From positions 2,631,001 through 2,695,000 of the forward strand of contig NZ_CP045851.1 of NCBI RefSeq assembly GCF_009650215.1: DNA of 64,000 nt, in the 5' to 3' direction. Under the pieces are notes generated by a model. That model was not told the origin of the DNA. It made no database searches and saw only the letters and a list, made by a program, of their open reading frames with translations. The first letter of the stretch is position 1, and each line of letters begins with the position of its first letter. Below are positions 1 through 9,378 of the stretch, in pieces. The position numbers and the translations under genes were made by a program. The stretch is from Actinomarinicola tropica (lineage in GTDB: Bacteria; Actinomycetota; Acidimicrobiia; Acidimicrobiales; SKKL01).

Positions 1-186
1 GTTGCCGGTGAGCCGGGCCATCAGCTCCTGTCGCTCGGCCGCGGTCGCACCTTCGGCGTCGGCCAGGAACCCGGCCGCTCTCCGTCCGCGCAGCACCGTC
101 GCCACGCGTCCGTGGTGCTCGATGACGACGTCCCCGTCCTTGCGGACCGCGTAGCTGAACCCCTCCGGCGCCGGCACCGCCCCCAT
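1..186 (-). CDS. Short conserved hypothetical protein, C-terminus beyond the window
   Basis: A minus-strand frame starts at ATG 184-186 and stays open for 62 codons to the first base of the window, so the C-terminus is missing. The product begins MGAVPAPEGFSYAVRKDGD and continues with a basic HHGRVATVLRGRRAAGFL stretch. This resembles a very short actinobacterial protein type with a beta-strand pair followed by a helix; I know no function for it. No signal peptide or membrane segment is visible. It diverges from the winged-helix gene at 376, with 189 bp between them in which I see no strong motif. Confidence 0.65.
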   Translation of the reverse strand, partial: MGAVPAPEGFSYAVRKDGDVVIEHHGRVATVLRGRRAAGFLADAEGATAAERQELMARLTGN

Positions 187-375
187 CGTGCCCGATGCCG
201 CCGGTCGGGGGGCCGCAGTCTCCCTCCACCGCAGCGGCGCTGTTTCGCCTCTGTGCGACAACCGGCCCTGTCGATCGAAGGGCACCACCCAGCTGTCGCA
301 CCGAGGTGGAACCGTGCGCTCGACGAGGTGCGCGGGTGCCCCCTCGGTGTCACTGCAGCTCGGGATCATGGACGC

Positions 376-681
376 ATGGAGGCCACCACACCAGCCCGCA
401 CCGTCACGCACTGGGAGCTGCGGGCCCTCTTGACGCTCCACATCCACGCGGCGGGCCCGACGACCGTTGCCGAGCTCGTCACCGCAGTGGAGCGGGAGGG
501 CTGGCGCCTGCGAGGGCGCACCAGCAAGGTCGTGTCCGACGCTCTGCGAGCCGAGGTCTCGAAGGGCTGGGTGCGCCGCGTCGCCCGGGGCGTGTACGCG
601 CCCGGCCGCCTGCCTCGGTCCTCGAAGAGCCGACTGCGCGGGCGCGTCCGACGCGCCCGGGACCGGCTCGGACCCGCCTAG
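376..681 (+). CDS. Small winged-helix-like protein (101 aa), function unknown
   Basis: The start chosen is ATG 376 (METTPARTVTHWELR-like beginning); the frame is open further upstream but that part is arginine-rich shadow sequence. Residues about 10-75 look like a compact helix-turn-helix or winged-helix fold: a helix with LRALLTLHIHAAGPTTVAELV, then a helix with GRTSKVVSDALRAEVSKGWV, then a basic wing ending RRVARGVYAPG. The last 20 residues are rich in Arg and Ser. Such folds occur in small DNA-binding proteins and in AbiEi-type antitoxin N-termini, but no partner toxin lies nearby. Its stop codon overlaps the stop of the convergent gene at 678 by 3 bp. Function is unassigned. Confidence 0.6.
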   Translation: MEATTPARTVTHWELRALLTLHIHAAGPTTVAELVTAVEREGWRLRGRTSKVVSDALRAEVSKGWVRRVARGVYAPGRLPRSSKSRLRGRVRRARDRLGPA

Positions 682-1478
682 AGCTCCTTGAACAGCTCCG
701 GGGCCACGGGGCAGTCGGTGCGCCGGAGGGCGTCGGCCACGGGCTCGGGACCGTGGGCCCCGACGATCCGGTCGACGAGGTCGAGCGGGACCACCTCGTC
801 GTCGGCGTCCCAGGGCTCGTCGACGTCGAGCCGGGCGACGAGCCCCTCCCACACACGGGCCGGCATCAACCGGCCGGCACCGCCGACGAGCCAGACCGGC
901 ACCCCGCAGCTCCGCGCCGTCGCCGCCGCGGCACGGGAGCCCGCGATCGACAGGAACGCCTCCGGCCCGATCGCCGACGCCTCCAGCAGCACGAGATCGC
1001 TCTCGGCCACCGCGGCCCCGAGCCCGGCCACCGGCACGTCGACCGCCTCGGCGTCGTCGTCGGCGAACGTCAGCCGCCGCACGAGGCCCGACCCCTCTCC
1101 CAGCACGTCCACCACGAGCGCCGCCAGGTCGCCCCGGCGCACGAGCGCCGACGCCACCAGCTCGGGCCAGCCGAGCACCGTCACCGTCAGATCCGGCTCG
1201 ATGGCGTGGGCCAGCTCGCGGACGGTCGTGTCGTTCTCGAACTCCTCGACCGCGTCCCACGCCTCGCGCATCGGGTCGGGCGCGGTCAGCACCCGGGAGG
1301 TGAGCCACCAGATCGGACCGGACGTCGGCTGGCGAGCGACGACCCGCCGGCAGGCGGTCACCATGCCGGCGGGATCGTCGATGAAGGTCGCCAGCGCGGA
1401 CGCCGTCTCCCGGACGAGCACGTCGTGGCCCGCGCCGGAGGCCCGGGCCACGTAGCGGAGCCGCTCGATCGGGTGCAC
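678..1478 (-). CDS. eIF-2B-like (IF2B family) protein, 266 aa
   Basis: Start ATG at 1478 (MHPIERLRYVARA). The C-terminal half has the Rossmann-like pattern of the eIF-2B alpha/beta/delta family: a VLLEASAIGPEAFLSIAGSR segment where family members carry a GADAI...NKIGT motif, followed by ATARSCGVPVWLVGG. The N-terminus is helical. In this superfamily some members are sugar-phosphate isomerases (methylthioribose-1-phosphate, ribose-1,5-bisphosphate). The short length and the change of the GADAI aspartate to serine argue against a standard isomerase. It is a single gene, convergent with the winged-helix gene and followed upstream by a membrane protein gene. A biochemical role cannot be given from sequence alone. 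Confidence 0.65.
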   Translation of the reverse strand: MHPIERLRYVARASGAGHDVLVRETASALATFIDDPAGMVTACRRVVARQPTSGPIWWLTSRVLTAPDPMREAWDAVEEFENDTTVRELAHAIEPDLTVTVLGWPELVASALVRRGDLAALVVDVLGEGSGLVRRLTFADDDAEAVDVPVAGLGAAVAESDLVLLEASAIGPEAFLSIAGSRAAAATARSCGVPVWLVGGAGRLMPARVWEGLVARLDVDEPWDADDEVVPLDLVDRIVGAHGPEPVADALRRTDCPVAPELFKEL

Positions 1479-1497
1479 CGGCCTCAGGCCCCTCTGC

Positions 1498-1950
1498 TCA
1501 GAGGCCCGGCTTCCAGATCATGTCGATGAGCATGAGCAGGAACAGCAGGTGGATGATGCCGGTGAACATCGCCGTCTTCTTGCCGGCGTCGGCATCGCCG
1601 CCCGCGGCCGCGACCTGCGCGGGCCGGAGCAGGAACCACATCACGCCGAGCATCGCGAACCACAGCACGAAGGCGATCGAGATCCAGCTCTGGCTCATCT
1701 CGTAGCCGTCCGAGAGGACGATGAGGAGGATCCCGAACAGACCGGCCAGCGCGAGGGCCGGCACGTGCATCTTGGTCGTGAGGTCGGCGAGCACCCGGCC
1801 GATCGACCCCGCGGCCCCTGCGTCGGCACGTCCGGCGGCCTGGAGTCGGGCACCGACCATCGCCCCCGAGAACGCGGCGACGATCGTGGCGATGTGCAGG
1901 AGGTAGACGATGCGGTAGCCGGCGTCGTCCTGGACGAGGGCGAGGACCAT
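1498..1950 (-). CDS. Four-helix integral membrane protein, 150 aa
   Basis: Start ATG at 1950. Four hydrophobic segments are clear at residues about 13-33, 63-81, 89-108 and 127-146, joined by short polar loops, with a Gly/Ala/Asp-rich cytoplasmic-type loop at 110-125. The layout (His in helix 1, His at 62, His in helix 4) resembles small DUF2269-like or copper/haem-type membrane proteins, but the histidine spacing is not enough to name a cofactor. It lies 15 bp downstream of the CoA-lyase pair and 19 bp upstream of the eIF-2B-like gene's start, so co-transcription with the lyases is likely. No enzymatic motif is visible. Confidence 0.75.
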   Translation of the reverse strand: MVLALVQDDAGYRIVYLLHIATIVAAFSGAMVGARLQAAGRADAGAAGSIGRVLADLTTKMHVPALALAGLFGILLIVLSDGYEMSQSWISIAFVLWFAMLGVMWFLLRPAQVAAAGGDADAGKKTAMFTGIIHLLFLLMLIDMIWKPGL

Positions 1951-1965
1951 CGGTGGATCTTCCTT

Positions 1966-2844
1966 TCAGCCGAGCGCGGCGATCGCGTCAGCGGTGGCGA
2001 GCGTACGCCGGGCGTTGTCGACGTGGAGGTTCTCGATCATGCGCCCGTCGACGGTGACGACGCCGCGGCCCTTGGCCTCGGCCTCCTCGAACGCGGCGAT
2101 CACCTTCCGGGCGTGCTCGACCTGCTCCTCCGACGGAGCCCAGATCCGGTTCGCCGGCTCGACCTGGTCGGGGTGGACGAGCGTCTTGCCGTCGAAGCCC
2201 ATCTCGAAGCCCTGGCGAGCCTCGACCTCGAAGCCCTCCGGGTCGCGGACGTCGTTGTAGACGCCGTCGAGGATCACCTTGTCGGCCTCGCGGGCCGCGA
2301 GCAGGGCGGTGGCGAGGTGCGGGTACAGCGGGGCACGGCCCGGGACCAGCTCGGCCCGCAGCTCCTTCGCCAGGTCGTTCGTGCCCATCACCAGCACGCT
2401 CACCCGCTCGAAGCCGGCGATGTCCCGGGCGGCGAAGATCGCCTGCGGGGTCTCGACCATGGCCCAGATCGTCGTGTGATCCGGGGCGCCGGCGGCCTCG
2501 AGGCGATCGGCCACCGCCCCGAGCGCGTCGAGCCCGGACACCTTCGGGATGACGATGGCCGATGGGCCAGCGGCCGCAGCGGCGGCGATGTCCGCCTCGC
2601 CCCACGGCGTGTCGAGCCCGTTGCAGCGGATGGTGACCTCCCGCTGGCCGTACTCGCCCGAGGCGGCGGCCGCAGCGGCCTGCTCCCGGGCGGTGTCCTT
2701 GGCGTCGGGGGCGACCGCGTCCTCGAGGTCGAAGATCAGCGCGTCGGCGGGGATCGACTTGGCCTTCTCCAGCGCCCGGGCGTTGGCCGCGGGCATGTAG
2801 AGGACCGACCGGCGGGGTCGGAGGGCGTCGTGGGAGGTCGTCAC
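1966..2844 (-). CDS. CitE-family CoA ester lyase (HpcH/HpaI aldolase fold), 292 aa
   Basis: A TIM-barrel CoA ester lyase or thioesterase of the CitE type. Visible family elements are [18 protein letters not shown] at the N-terminus, DLEDAVAP, the [11 protein letters not shown] arginine strand, IVIPKVSG, the metal-binding glutamate in MVETPQAI, the aspartate in GTNDLAKEL, and [13 protein letters not shown] near the C-terminus. The GTG start at 2844 overlaps the stop of the upstream lyase gene as GTGA. An upstream in-frame extension would lie wholly inside that gene, so I rejected it. With its neighbour it forms a two-lyase operon. Citramalyl-CoA lyase or (3S)-malyl-CoA thioesterase (Mcl2-like) are the most likely activities; sequence reading cannot choose between them. 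Confidence 0.88.
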   Translation of the reverse strand: MTTSHDALRPRRSVLYMPAANARALEKAKSIPADALIFDLEDAVAPDAKDTAREQAAAAAASGEYGQREVTIRCNGLDTPWGEADIAAAAAAGPSAIVIPKVSGLDALGAVADRLEAAGAPDHTTIWAMVETPQAIFAARDIAGFERVSVLVMGTNDLAKELRAELVPGRAPLYPHLATALLAAREADKVILDGVYNDVRDPEGFEVEARQGFEMGFDGKTLVHPDQVEPANRIWAPSEEQVEHARKVIAAFEEAEAKGRGVVTVDGRMIENLHVDNARRTLATADAIAALG

Positions 2845-3905
2845 GATGCGGCCCCCTCGAAGCCGTAGAGCTCGGCGAGCTCGGGGTCGCGGGCCGACAG
2901 CTCCTGCGCCAGGTCGACGATGACGCGGCACTGCTTCACCGACGCGTCGTCCTCCATCTTCCCGTCGAGCATCACCGCGCCCGTGCCGTCGCCCATGGCC
3001 TCGATCACGCGCTGGGCGTGGGCCACGTCGGCGGGATCGGGGCTGAACACCTTCTTGGCGATCGGGATCTGCGCGGGGTGCAGGCTCCAGGCGCCGACGC
3101 AGCCGAGCAGGTAGGCGTTGCGGAACTGGTCCTCGCAGGCCGTGGTGTCGGCGATGTCGCCGAAGGGCCCGTAGTACGGGAGGATCCCGTGCATCACGCA
3201 GGCGTCGACCATGCGGCTGATCGTGTAGTGCCACAGGTCTTGCTGGAACGTGGCCCGAGGCGCCTCGGCGTCATCGGCGTCCGGGTCCTCGCGGACGAGG
3301 TAGCCGGGGTGGCCGCCGCCGACGCGGGTGGTCTTCATGCGCCGGTTCGCCGCCAGGTCGGCGGGTCCGAGCGAGAGGCCCTGCATGCGGGGCGAGGCGC
3401 CGCAGATCTCCTCCACCCGGGCGACGCCCTGGGCGGTCTCGAGGATGGCGTGGACCATCAGCGGCTTCTCGAGCCCCGCACGCGCCTCGAGCTGGGCGAG
3501 CAGCCGGTCGACGTAGTGGATGTCCTCGGGGCCCTCGACCTTCGGGATCATGATGACGTCGAGCTTGTCGCCGATCTCGGTGACCGCGGCGGTGAGGTCG
3601 TCGAGCGCCCACGGCGAGTCGAGCGAGTTCACGCGCGTCCACAGCTGGGTGTCGGTGGCGCTCCACGCCTTGCCGACCTCGACGAGACCGTCACGGGCGG
3701 CCTCCTTGTCGCTGGCCGGCACGCCGTCCTCGAGGTTGGCGAGCAGCACGTCCACCTGCGCCGCCATGTCCGGGACCTTCGACCGCATCTTCTCGTTGGC
3801 CGCAGGGAAGAAGTGGATCATCCGCGACGGCCGCACCGTGATCTCGCGGAGCGGCTGCGGTGCACCCGCGGCAAGTGGTCGGAAGAAGTCCTTGGCGCTG
3901 CGCAT
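2841..3905 (-). CDS. mcl: L-malyl-CoA/beta-methylmalyl-CoA lyase type CoA lyase, 354 aa
   Basis: Cleaves or forms malyl-CoA-type thioesters to give acetyl- or propionyl-CoA plus glyoxylate, as in the ethylmalonyl-CoA pathway and 3-hydroxypropionate bicycle. The protein is longer than CitE and has the features of the Mcl group: [100 protein letters not shown], and a C-terminal lid with [17 protein letters not shown]. From memory it looks strikingly like the Chloroflexus enzyme over its whole length. Start ATG 3905. It is first in an operon with the CitE paralogue (4-bp overlap). Two fumarases within 5 kb fit a C4-acid role. Confidence 0.88.
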   Translation of the reverse strand: MRSAKDFFRPLAAGAPQPLREITVRPSRMIHFFPAANEKMRSKVPDMAAQVDVLLANLEDGVPASDKEAARDGLVEVGKAWSATDTQLWTRVNSLDSPWALDDLTAAVTEIGDKLDVIMIPKVEGPEDIHYVDRLLAQLEARAGLEKPLMVHAILETAQGVARVEEICGASPRMQGLSLGPADLAANRRMKTTRVGGGHPGYLVREDPDADDAEAPRATFQQDLWHYTISRMVDACVMHGILPYYGPFGDIADTTACEDQFRNAYLLGCVGAWSLHPAQIPIAKKVFSPDPADVAHAQRVIEAMGDGTGAVMLDGKMEDDASVKQCRVIVDLAQELSARDPELAELYGFEGAAS

Positions 3906-4031
3906 GGGGCTCCCCTGCTCGGTGGACGGTCGCTCCGAACGATAGGAGTCCGTCCGATCGCGGGACCACTCGGCGGTCCGCCGAGGCGAGGATTCCGGTC
4001 CCGACAGGGGCCCCGGCTATCTTCGTGGCCC

Positions 4032-4532
4032 GTGAGCACCAAGGTCCCCCTCGATCTGACCCTGACGGCCCTCGACGACGAGGAGCGGACCCTCGACGAC
4101 TGGCTCACCACGTTCCAGATCGCCGCCGTCGTGGTCGACCCGTACACCCACGAGAGCGCCTGGATCCTCGACACCGCCCGGCGCATCCTCGGGCACTACC
4201 GCGGCGCCGACTGCCGGGTGTGCTTCGTCGTCGCCGGCACCACCGAGGAGGCCACGCAGTTCCTCGGACCGATCACCAAGGAGTTCATGACCCTGGCGGA
4301 TCCGGGCCGCAAGGTGACCGAGGCCCTCGGGCTCGAGGTCCTGCCGGCCTTCGTGCACCTGGGCCAGGACGGCACGGTCCTCGGCGCCGCCGGCGGGTGG
4401 GACCCGCAGGCCTGGCGCACGGTGGCCAAGGGCCTGGCGGCCCGCATGAGCTGGACGGCGCCGCCGATCCCCGCCGCCGGCGATCCCGTCGCCTACCCGG
4501 GCAGCCCCGCCCTGGAGGCCGGCGCCGCCTGA
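4032..4532 (+). CDS. Thioredoxin-fold protein without redox cysteines, 166 aa
   Basis: Start GTG 4032 (VSTKVPLDLTL). The order of elements follows a peroxiredoxin/TlpA-type fold: N-terminal strand, a segment where CxxC should lie reading VVVDPYTHESAWILDTARR, a helix, the strand VCFVVAGTTEEATQF, and a conserved cis-proline loop LEVLPAFVHLGQDG. The active-site cysteines are replaced by THES, so disulfide chemistry is not expected. It may be a structural or binding variant of the fold. There is no signal peptide or membrane anchor, so it should act in the cytoplasm. Its gene is convergent with fumC (21 bp between stops), and a short GCCGC-CTGA-GCGGC stem spans its stop codon. Confidence 0.65.
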   Translation: MSTKVPLDLTLTALDDEERTLDDWLTTFQIAAVVVDPYTHESAWILDTARRILGHYRGADCRVCFVVAGTTEEATQFLGPITKEFMTLADPGRKVTEALGLEVLPAFVHLGQDGTVLGAAGGWDPQAWRTVAKGLAARMSWTAPPIPAAGDPVAYPGSPALEAGAA

Positions 4533-4553
4533 GCGGCTGCTGCGCCTGAGCGA

Positions 4554-5954
4554 CTACTTGACGATCCCGCCCTTGGTCATCGAGATGATGTCGAGGGCCC
4601 GGTCGAGCTCGTCGTCGGTCATCAGCTCCCGCTCGAGGACGATCGAGCGGATGCTCTCCCCGGTGCGGGTCGATTCCTTGATGATCTCGGCGGCCAGCTC
4701 GTAGCCGATGTAGGGGTTGAGTGCCGTGCCGATCGACGGCGACGACTCGGCGTATTCGCGGCACACCTCCTCGTTGGCCTCGATCCCGTCGATCATGCGC
4801 GAGGCGAACACCGCGGCGACGTTGGCGAGCAGCGTGCCGGACTCGAGCAGGTTGCGGGCCATCATCGGCATGTAGACGTTGAGCTCGAAGTTGCCCTGGC
4901 TGCCGCCGAACGCGACCGCCGCGTCGTTGCCCATCACCTGCGCCGCCACCTGGGTGACCGCCTCGGCGATCACGGGGTTGACCTTCCCCGGCATGATCGA
5001 CGAGCCCGGTTGCAGGTCGGGGATGCGGATCTCCGACAGGCCGGTGCGCGGGCCCGAGCCCATCCAGCGGAGGTCGTTGGCGATCTTCACCAGCGCGACC
5101 GCGGCGGCCCGGTACTGGCCCGACACCTCGACGAGCGCGTCGCGCGCGCTCTGTGCGGCGAAGGCATCGGGGGCCGGCGTGAGGGGCAGGCCGGTGCGCT
5201 CCGCGAGCTTGGCGATGACCGATCGGCCGAACGACTTCGGCGCGTTGATGCCGGTGCCGACGGCCGTGCCCCCGAGCGGGAGGCGCCCGACGCGAGGCGC
5301 GGTGTCGCGCAGGCGCTCGATCGCCTCGTCGACCTGCGCCGCGTAGCCCCCGAACTCCTGGCCGAGCGTGACCGGCGTGGCGTCCATCAGGTGGGTGCGG
5401 CCGGACTTCACCACCTTGGCGAACTGCTTCTGCTTGCGACGCAGGCTGCGGGACAGCCCCTCGAGGGCGGGGATGACCTCCTCGAGCACCGACTCGGTGA
5501 CCGCGATGTGGATGGCGCTCGGGAACACGTCGTTCGACGACTGGGACGCGTTGACGTGGTCGTTGGGGTGGACCGCGCCGTCCTCGCCGAGCTGCTCGGA
5601 CGCCAGCCGGGCGATCACCTCGTTGGCGTTCATGTTCGACGAGGTGCCGGAGCCGGTCTGGAAGACGTCGACGGGGAACTGGTCGTTCCACTCCCCCTCG
5701 GCGACCTCGTCCGCCGCGGCGGCGACGGCCTTCGCGATGCGGGCGTCGACCTTGGGGACGTCCTTCGAGCGGCCGTTGAACCGCGCCGCCTCGGACTTCA
5801 CGAGGGCGAGGGCCCGGATCAGCCGCTCGTCGATCGGTCGGCCCGAGATCGGGAAGTTCTGGACCGCCCGTTGGGTCTGGGCGCCCCACTTGGCGTCGGC
5901 CGGGACCTTGACCTCACCCATGGAGTCGTGCTCGATGCGCCACTGCTCGCTCAT
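4554..5954 (-). CDS. fumC: Class II fumarate hydratase
   Basis: Interconverts fumarate and L-malate in the TCA cycle, acting as a cytoplasmic iron-independent homotetramer. At 466 aa it has the family's usual length. The sequence shows all three conserved blocks: [16 protein letters not shown], the B-site type [14 protein letters not shown], and the fumarate lyase signature [11 protein letters not shown]. The catalytic serine is in that last loop. The N-terminus [30 protein letters not shown] is typical of actinobacterial and proteobacterial FumC. Start ATG 5954. It is transcribed alone and divergently from the MOSC gene at 6040. A second, unrelated class I fumarase lies 1.7 kb away. Confidence 0.97.
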   Translation of the reverse strand: MSEQWRIEHDSMGEVKVPADAKWGAQTQRAVQNFPISGRPIDERLIRALALVKSEAARFNGRSKDVPKVDARIAKAVAAAADEVAEGEWNDQFPVDVFQTGSGTSSNMNANEVIARLASEQLGEDGAVHPNDHVNASQSSNDVFPSAIHIAVTESVLEEVIPALEGLSRSLRRKQKQFAKVVKSGRTHLMDATPVTLGQEFGGYAAQVDEAIERLRDTAPRVGRLPLGGTAVGTGINAPKSFGRSVIAKLAERTGLPLTPAPDAFAAQSARDALVEVSGQYRAAAVALVKIANDLRWMGSGPRTGLSEIRIPDLQPGSSIMPGKVNPVIAEAVTQVAAQVMGNDAAVAFGGSQGNFELNVYMPMMARNLLESGTLLANVAAVFASRMIDGIEANEEVCREYAESSPSIGTALNPYIGYELAAEIIKESTRTGESIRSIVLERELMTDDELDRALDIISMTKGGIVK

Positions 5955-6039
5955 GCCTGCACCCCTTCGCCGAGACCGGTGCGGTCAACCCTACGGAACC
6001 GCCACGTCCCCCGGTCGGGTGCCACGTACGGTGGCGCAG

Positions 6040-6771
6040 GTGCGCATCACGCAGATCTGGCGGTACCCGGTGAAGTCGCTGCAGGGCGAACGGCTCGAGT
6101 CGGCGGACGTCGACGCCAAGGGGCTCGTCGGCGACCGCCGCTGGGCGCTCTTCGACCGGGGCACCACCAACGGGCTGACGGCACGACGGGTCCCCGAGCT
6201 GCTGATGGCGTGCGGGGTGTGGCACGGCGACGGACAGGTGAGCGTCCGGCTGCCCGACGGCACCGAGACCGCCGACGACGACGAGCTGTCGCGTTGGCTC
6301 GGGCGGGAGGTCGAGCTGCGGTCGGCGGCGGAGATCGAGCGAGCACCGGTGTACGAGAACCCGAGCGACGCCACCGACGAGGACGGGGCGCCGTGGGTCG
6401 AGTGGCGTGGCCCCCGTGGGCGCTTCCACGACTCCACCCGCACCATGGTGTCGATCTGCTCCGAGGCATCGCTCGCGTCGGTCGGCGTGCCGCTCGGCGA
6501 GGTGCGCCGCTTCCGCTTCAACCTCGTCGTCGACGGCGAGGGAGAGGATGCGCTCGTCGGGCGCCACCTGTCGATCGGCGACGTCGAGCTCGAGGCGATG
6601 AAGCGCATCGACCGCTGCGTCATGGTCACGCGGCCGCAGCCCGACGGCATCGGGCGGGACCTCGACGTGCTGAAGCGCATCAACGCCGCCCGCGACGGCC
6701 ACCTCGGCATCGGCACGCTCGTGCGCTCCCCTGGCCGGGTCAGGGTCGGTGACGAGCTCGTTCCGCTCTGA
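6040..6771 (+). CDS. MOSC domain-containing protein, 243 aa
   Basis: MOSC proteins bind molybdenum-cofactor sulfur or act as molybdo-oxidoreductases of the mARC/YcbX type. Here an N-terminal beta-barrel domain starts VRITQIWRYPVKSLQGERL and contains GLVGDRRWALFD. The C-terminal MOSC part has RRFRFNLVVDGE, LVGRHLSIGDVELEAMKRIDRCVMVT and GHLGIGTLVRSPGRVRVGDEL. The expected MOSC cysteine is the Cys of DRCVM. Two in-frame GTG starts exist (6031 and 6040); I chose 6040 because VRITQIWRYPVKS is the usual family beginning. No clear Shine-Dalgarno precedes either. It is followed by a large hairpin and is convergent with a HAD gene. A molybdo-enzyme maturation operon lies at 40-45.6 kb. Confidence 0.88.
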   Translation: MRITQIWRYPVKSLQGERLESADVDAKGLVGDRRWALFDRGTTNGLTARRVPELLMACGVWHGDGQVSVRLPDGTETADDDELSRWLGREVELRSAAEIERAPVYENPSDATDEDGAPWVEWRGPRGRFHDSTRTMVSICSEASLASVGVPLGEVRRFRFNLVVDGEGEDALVGRHLSIGDVELEAMKRIDRCVMVTRPQPDGIGRDLDVLKRINAARDGHLGIGTLVRSPGRVRVGDELVPL

Positions 6772-6780
6772 CCGCGCCCC

Positions 6781-6827
6781 GTCTCGTGTCACTTCGGTCC
6801 GGTGACCGGACCGTCGTGACACGAGAC
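6781..6827. terminator. Large perfect hairpin between convergent genes
   Basis: Arms GTCTCGTGTCAC (6781-6792) and GTGACACGAGAC (6816-6827) are exact reverse complements. Inside them GGTCCGGT and ACCGGACC also pair, so the whole 47 bp is nearly one palindrome. It begins 9 bp after the MOSC stop and has no T-tract. A bidirectional terminator for the two convergent genes is the simplest reading. Confidence 0.6.
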
Positions 6828-6839
6828 GACATCACCAGC

Positions 6840-6888
6840 AGACATTCCCGAGTTCCGGGCGCGCACCGCCCCGAACTCGCGAATGTCT
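6840..6888. terminator. Second, tandem hairpin between convergent genes
   Basis: Arms AGACATTC (6840-6847) and GAATGTCT (6881-6888) pair exactly; after a C-C mismatch the stem continues with CGAGTTC against GAACTCG, leaving a GC-rich loop. It starts 12 bp after the previous palindrome and 15 bp before the HAD gene's stop. Its sequence is unrelated to the first hairpin, so this is probably a tandem terminator for the opposite strand. Confidence 0.55.
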
Positions 6889-6902
6889 CGGGGCGACGAT
6901 GG

Positions 6903-7610
6903 TCAGGAGCCGAGCCGAGCTTCGAGGTCGAGGACGGAGTCCAGGCGGCGCTGGGATGGCACCGGGTGCCGGCCGGCGGGGTCGATCAGGAAGGCGCGGA
7001 TCCCGGCGTCGGTCGGACCGAGGTGGTCGGCCTCGTAGGAGTCGCCGACGAACACAGCCTCGGCGGGGTCGACGCCGAAGTGGTCGAGCGCAGCCGCGTA
7101 GATCGACGGATGGGGCTTGCGCCAGCCGTGTTGCACCGAGAGCAGGACGTGCTCGAACGACGACGCCATACCGAGCCGGTCCAGGAGGCGTCCGACCATG
7201 TGGAGGTCGTGCGTGTTCGACACGACCCCCAGTCGATGCCGCCCTCCGAGACGCGCGAGCATCTCGGCCGCACCGGCCACGGCTCGAACGGGCATCGCCC
7301 ACTCGTCGAGGAACACCTCGACCAGCCCGTCGCAGCGGGCCTCGTCGAGGTCGAGTCCGACGCAGGCAGCGAAGGCGAGTGCGGCATCGGTCATCGTCGT
7401 CTCGATGTGGTCGTCGCCGGACGCCGTCTCCACCTCCGTCGACGCCTCGTCCCACACGGTCACGAACTCGTCGTGGGTCAGGGTGCAACCCCAGCTGAGG
7501 AGCAACTCGTGCGTACGGTCATAGCGCAGCACCGTGCGGTCGTCTTCGTAGGTCACGAGCGTGCCGAAGAAGTCGAACAGCAGCACGGCCATGTCGGAGC
7601 GGTCCGCCAT
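6903..7610 (-). CDS. HAD-superfamily hydrolase, 235 aa
   Basis: A cytoplasmic phosphatase-type HAD protein. Motif I is LFDFFGTLV with the nucleophile Asp in the first position; the usual second Asp is Phe, as in haloacid-dehalogenase-like and some phosphatase branches. Motif II is the SNTHD loop (VVSNTHD), motif III the lysine of [11 protein letters not shown], and motif [21 protein letters not shown] helical cap occupies residues about 20-100. Start ATG 7610 ([16 protein letters not shown]); the internal Met at residue 7 is a possible alternative. It diverges from the class I fumarase gene with 59 bp between starts and ends at a double hairpin. Substrate is unknown. Confidence 0.85.
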   Translation of the reverse strand: MADRSDMAVLLFDFFGTLVTYEDDRTVLRYDRTHELLLSWGCTLTHDEFVTVWDEASTEVETASGDDHIETTMTDAALAFAACVGLDLDEARCDGLVEVFLDEWAMPVRAVAGAAEMLARLGGRHRLGVVSNTHDLHMVGRLLDRLGMASSFEHVLLSVQHGWRKPHPSIYAAALDHFGVDPAEAVFVGDSYEADHLGPTDAGIRAFLIDPAGRHPVPSQRRLDSVLDLEARLGS

Positions 7611-7669
7611 CGGCCGATGGTAGGCGTCGACATGCGCCGAGACGGCACGCGTCGGTACGGTTCGACGAC

Positions 7670-9313
<1,644 letters not shown>

Positions 9314-9378
9314 CGGGAACCCATCGCGGGTGGCGCGCCGTCGTAGCAGCACGGGGCGACGACGGGTGGAGGTCACGC

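Noticed and set aside
2845-3234. N-terminal extension of the CitE-like lyase into the upstream gene
   Set aside because: The extension would overlap the mcl reading frame by 130 codons and has shadow-type composition; the GTGA overlap at 2841-2844 is a normal coupled start.
6781-6888. Terminal inverted repeats of an insertion sequence
   Set aside because: The two palindromes differ in sequence and enclose no transposase; each folds on itself.
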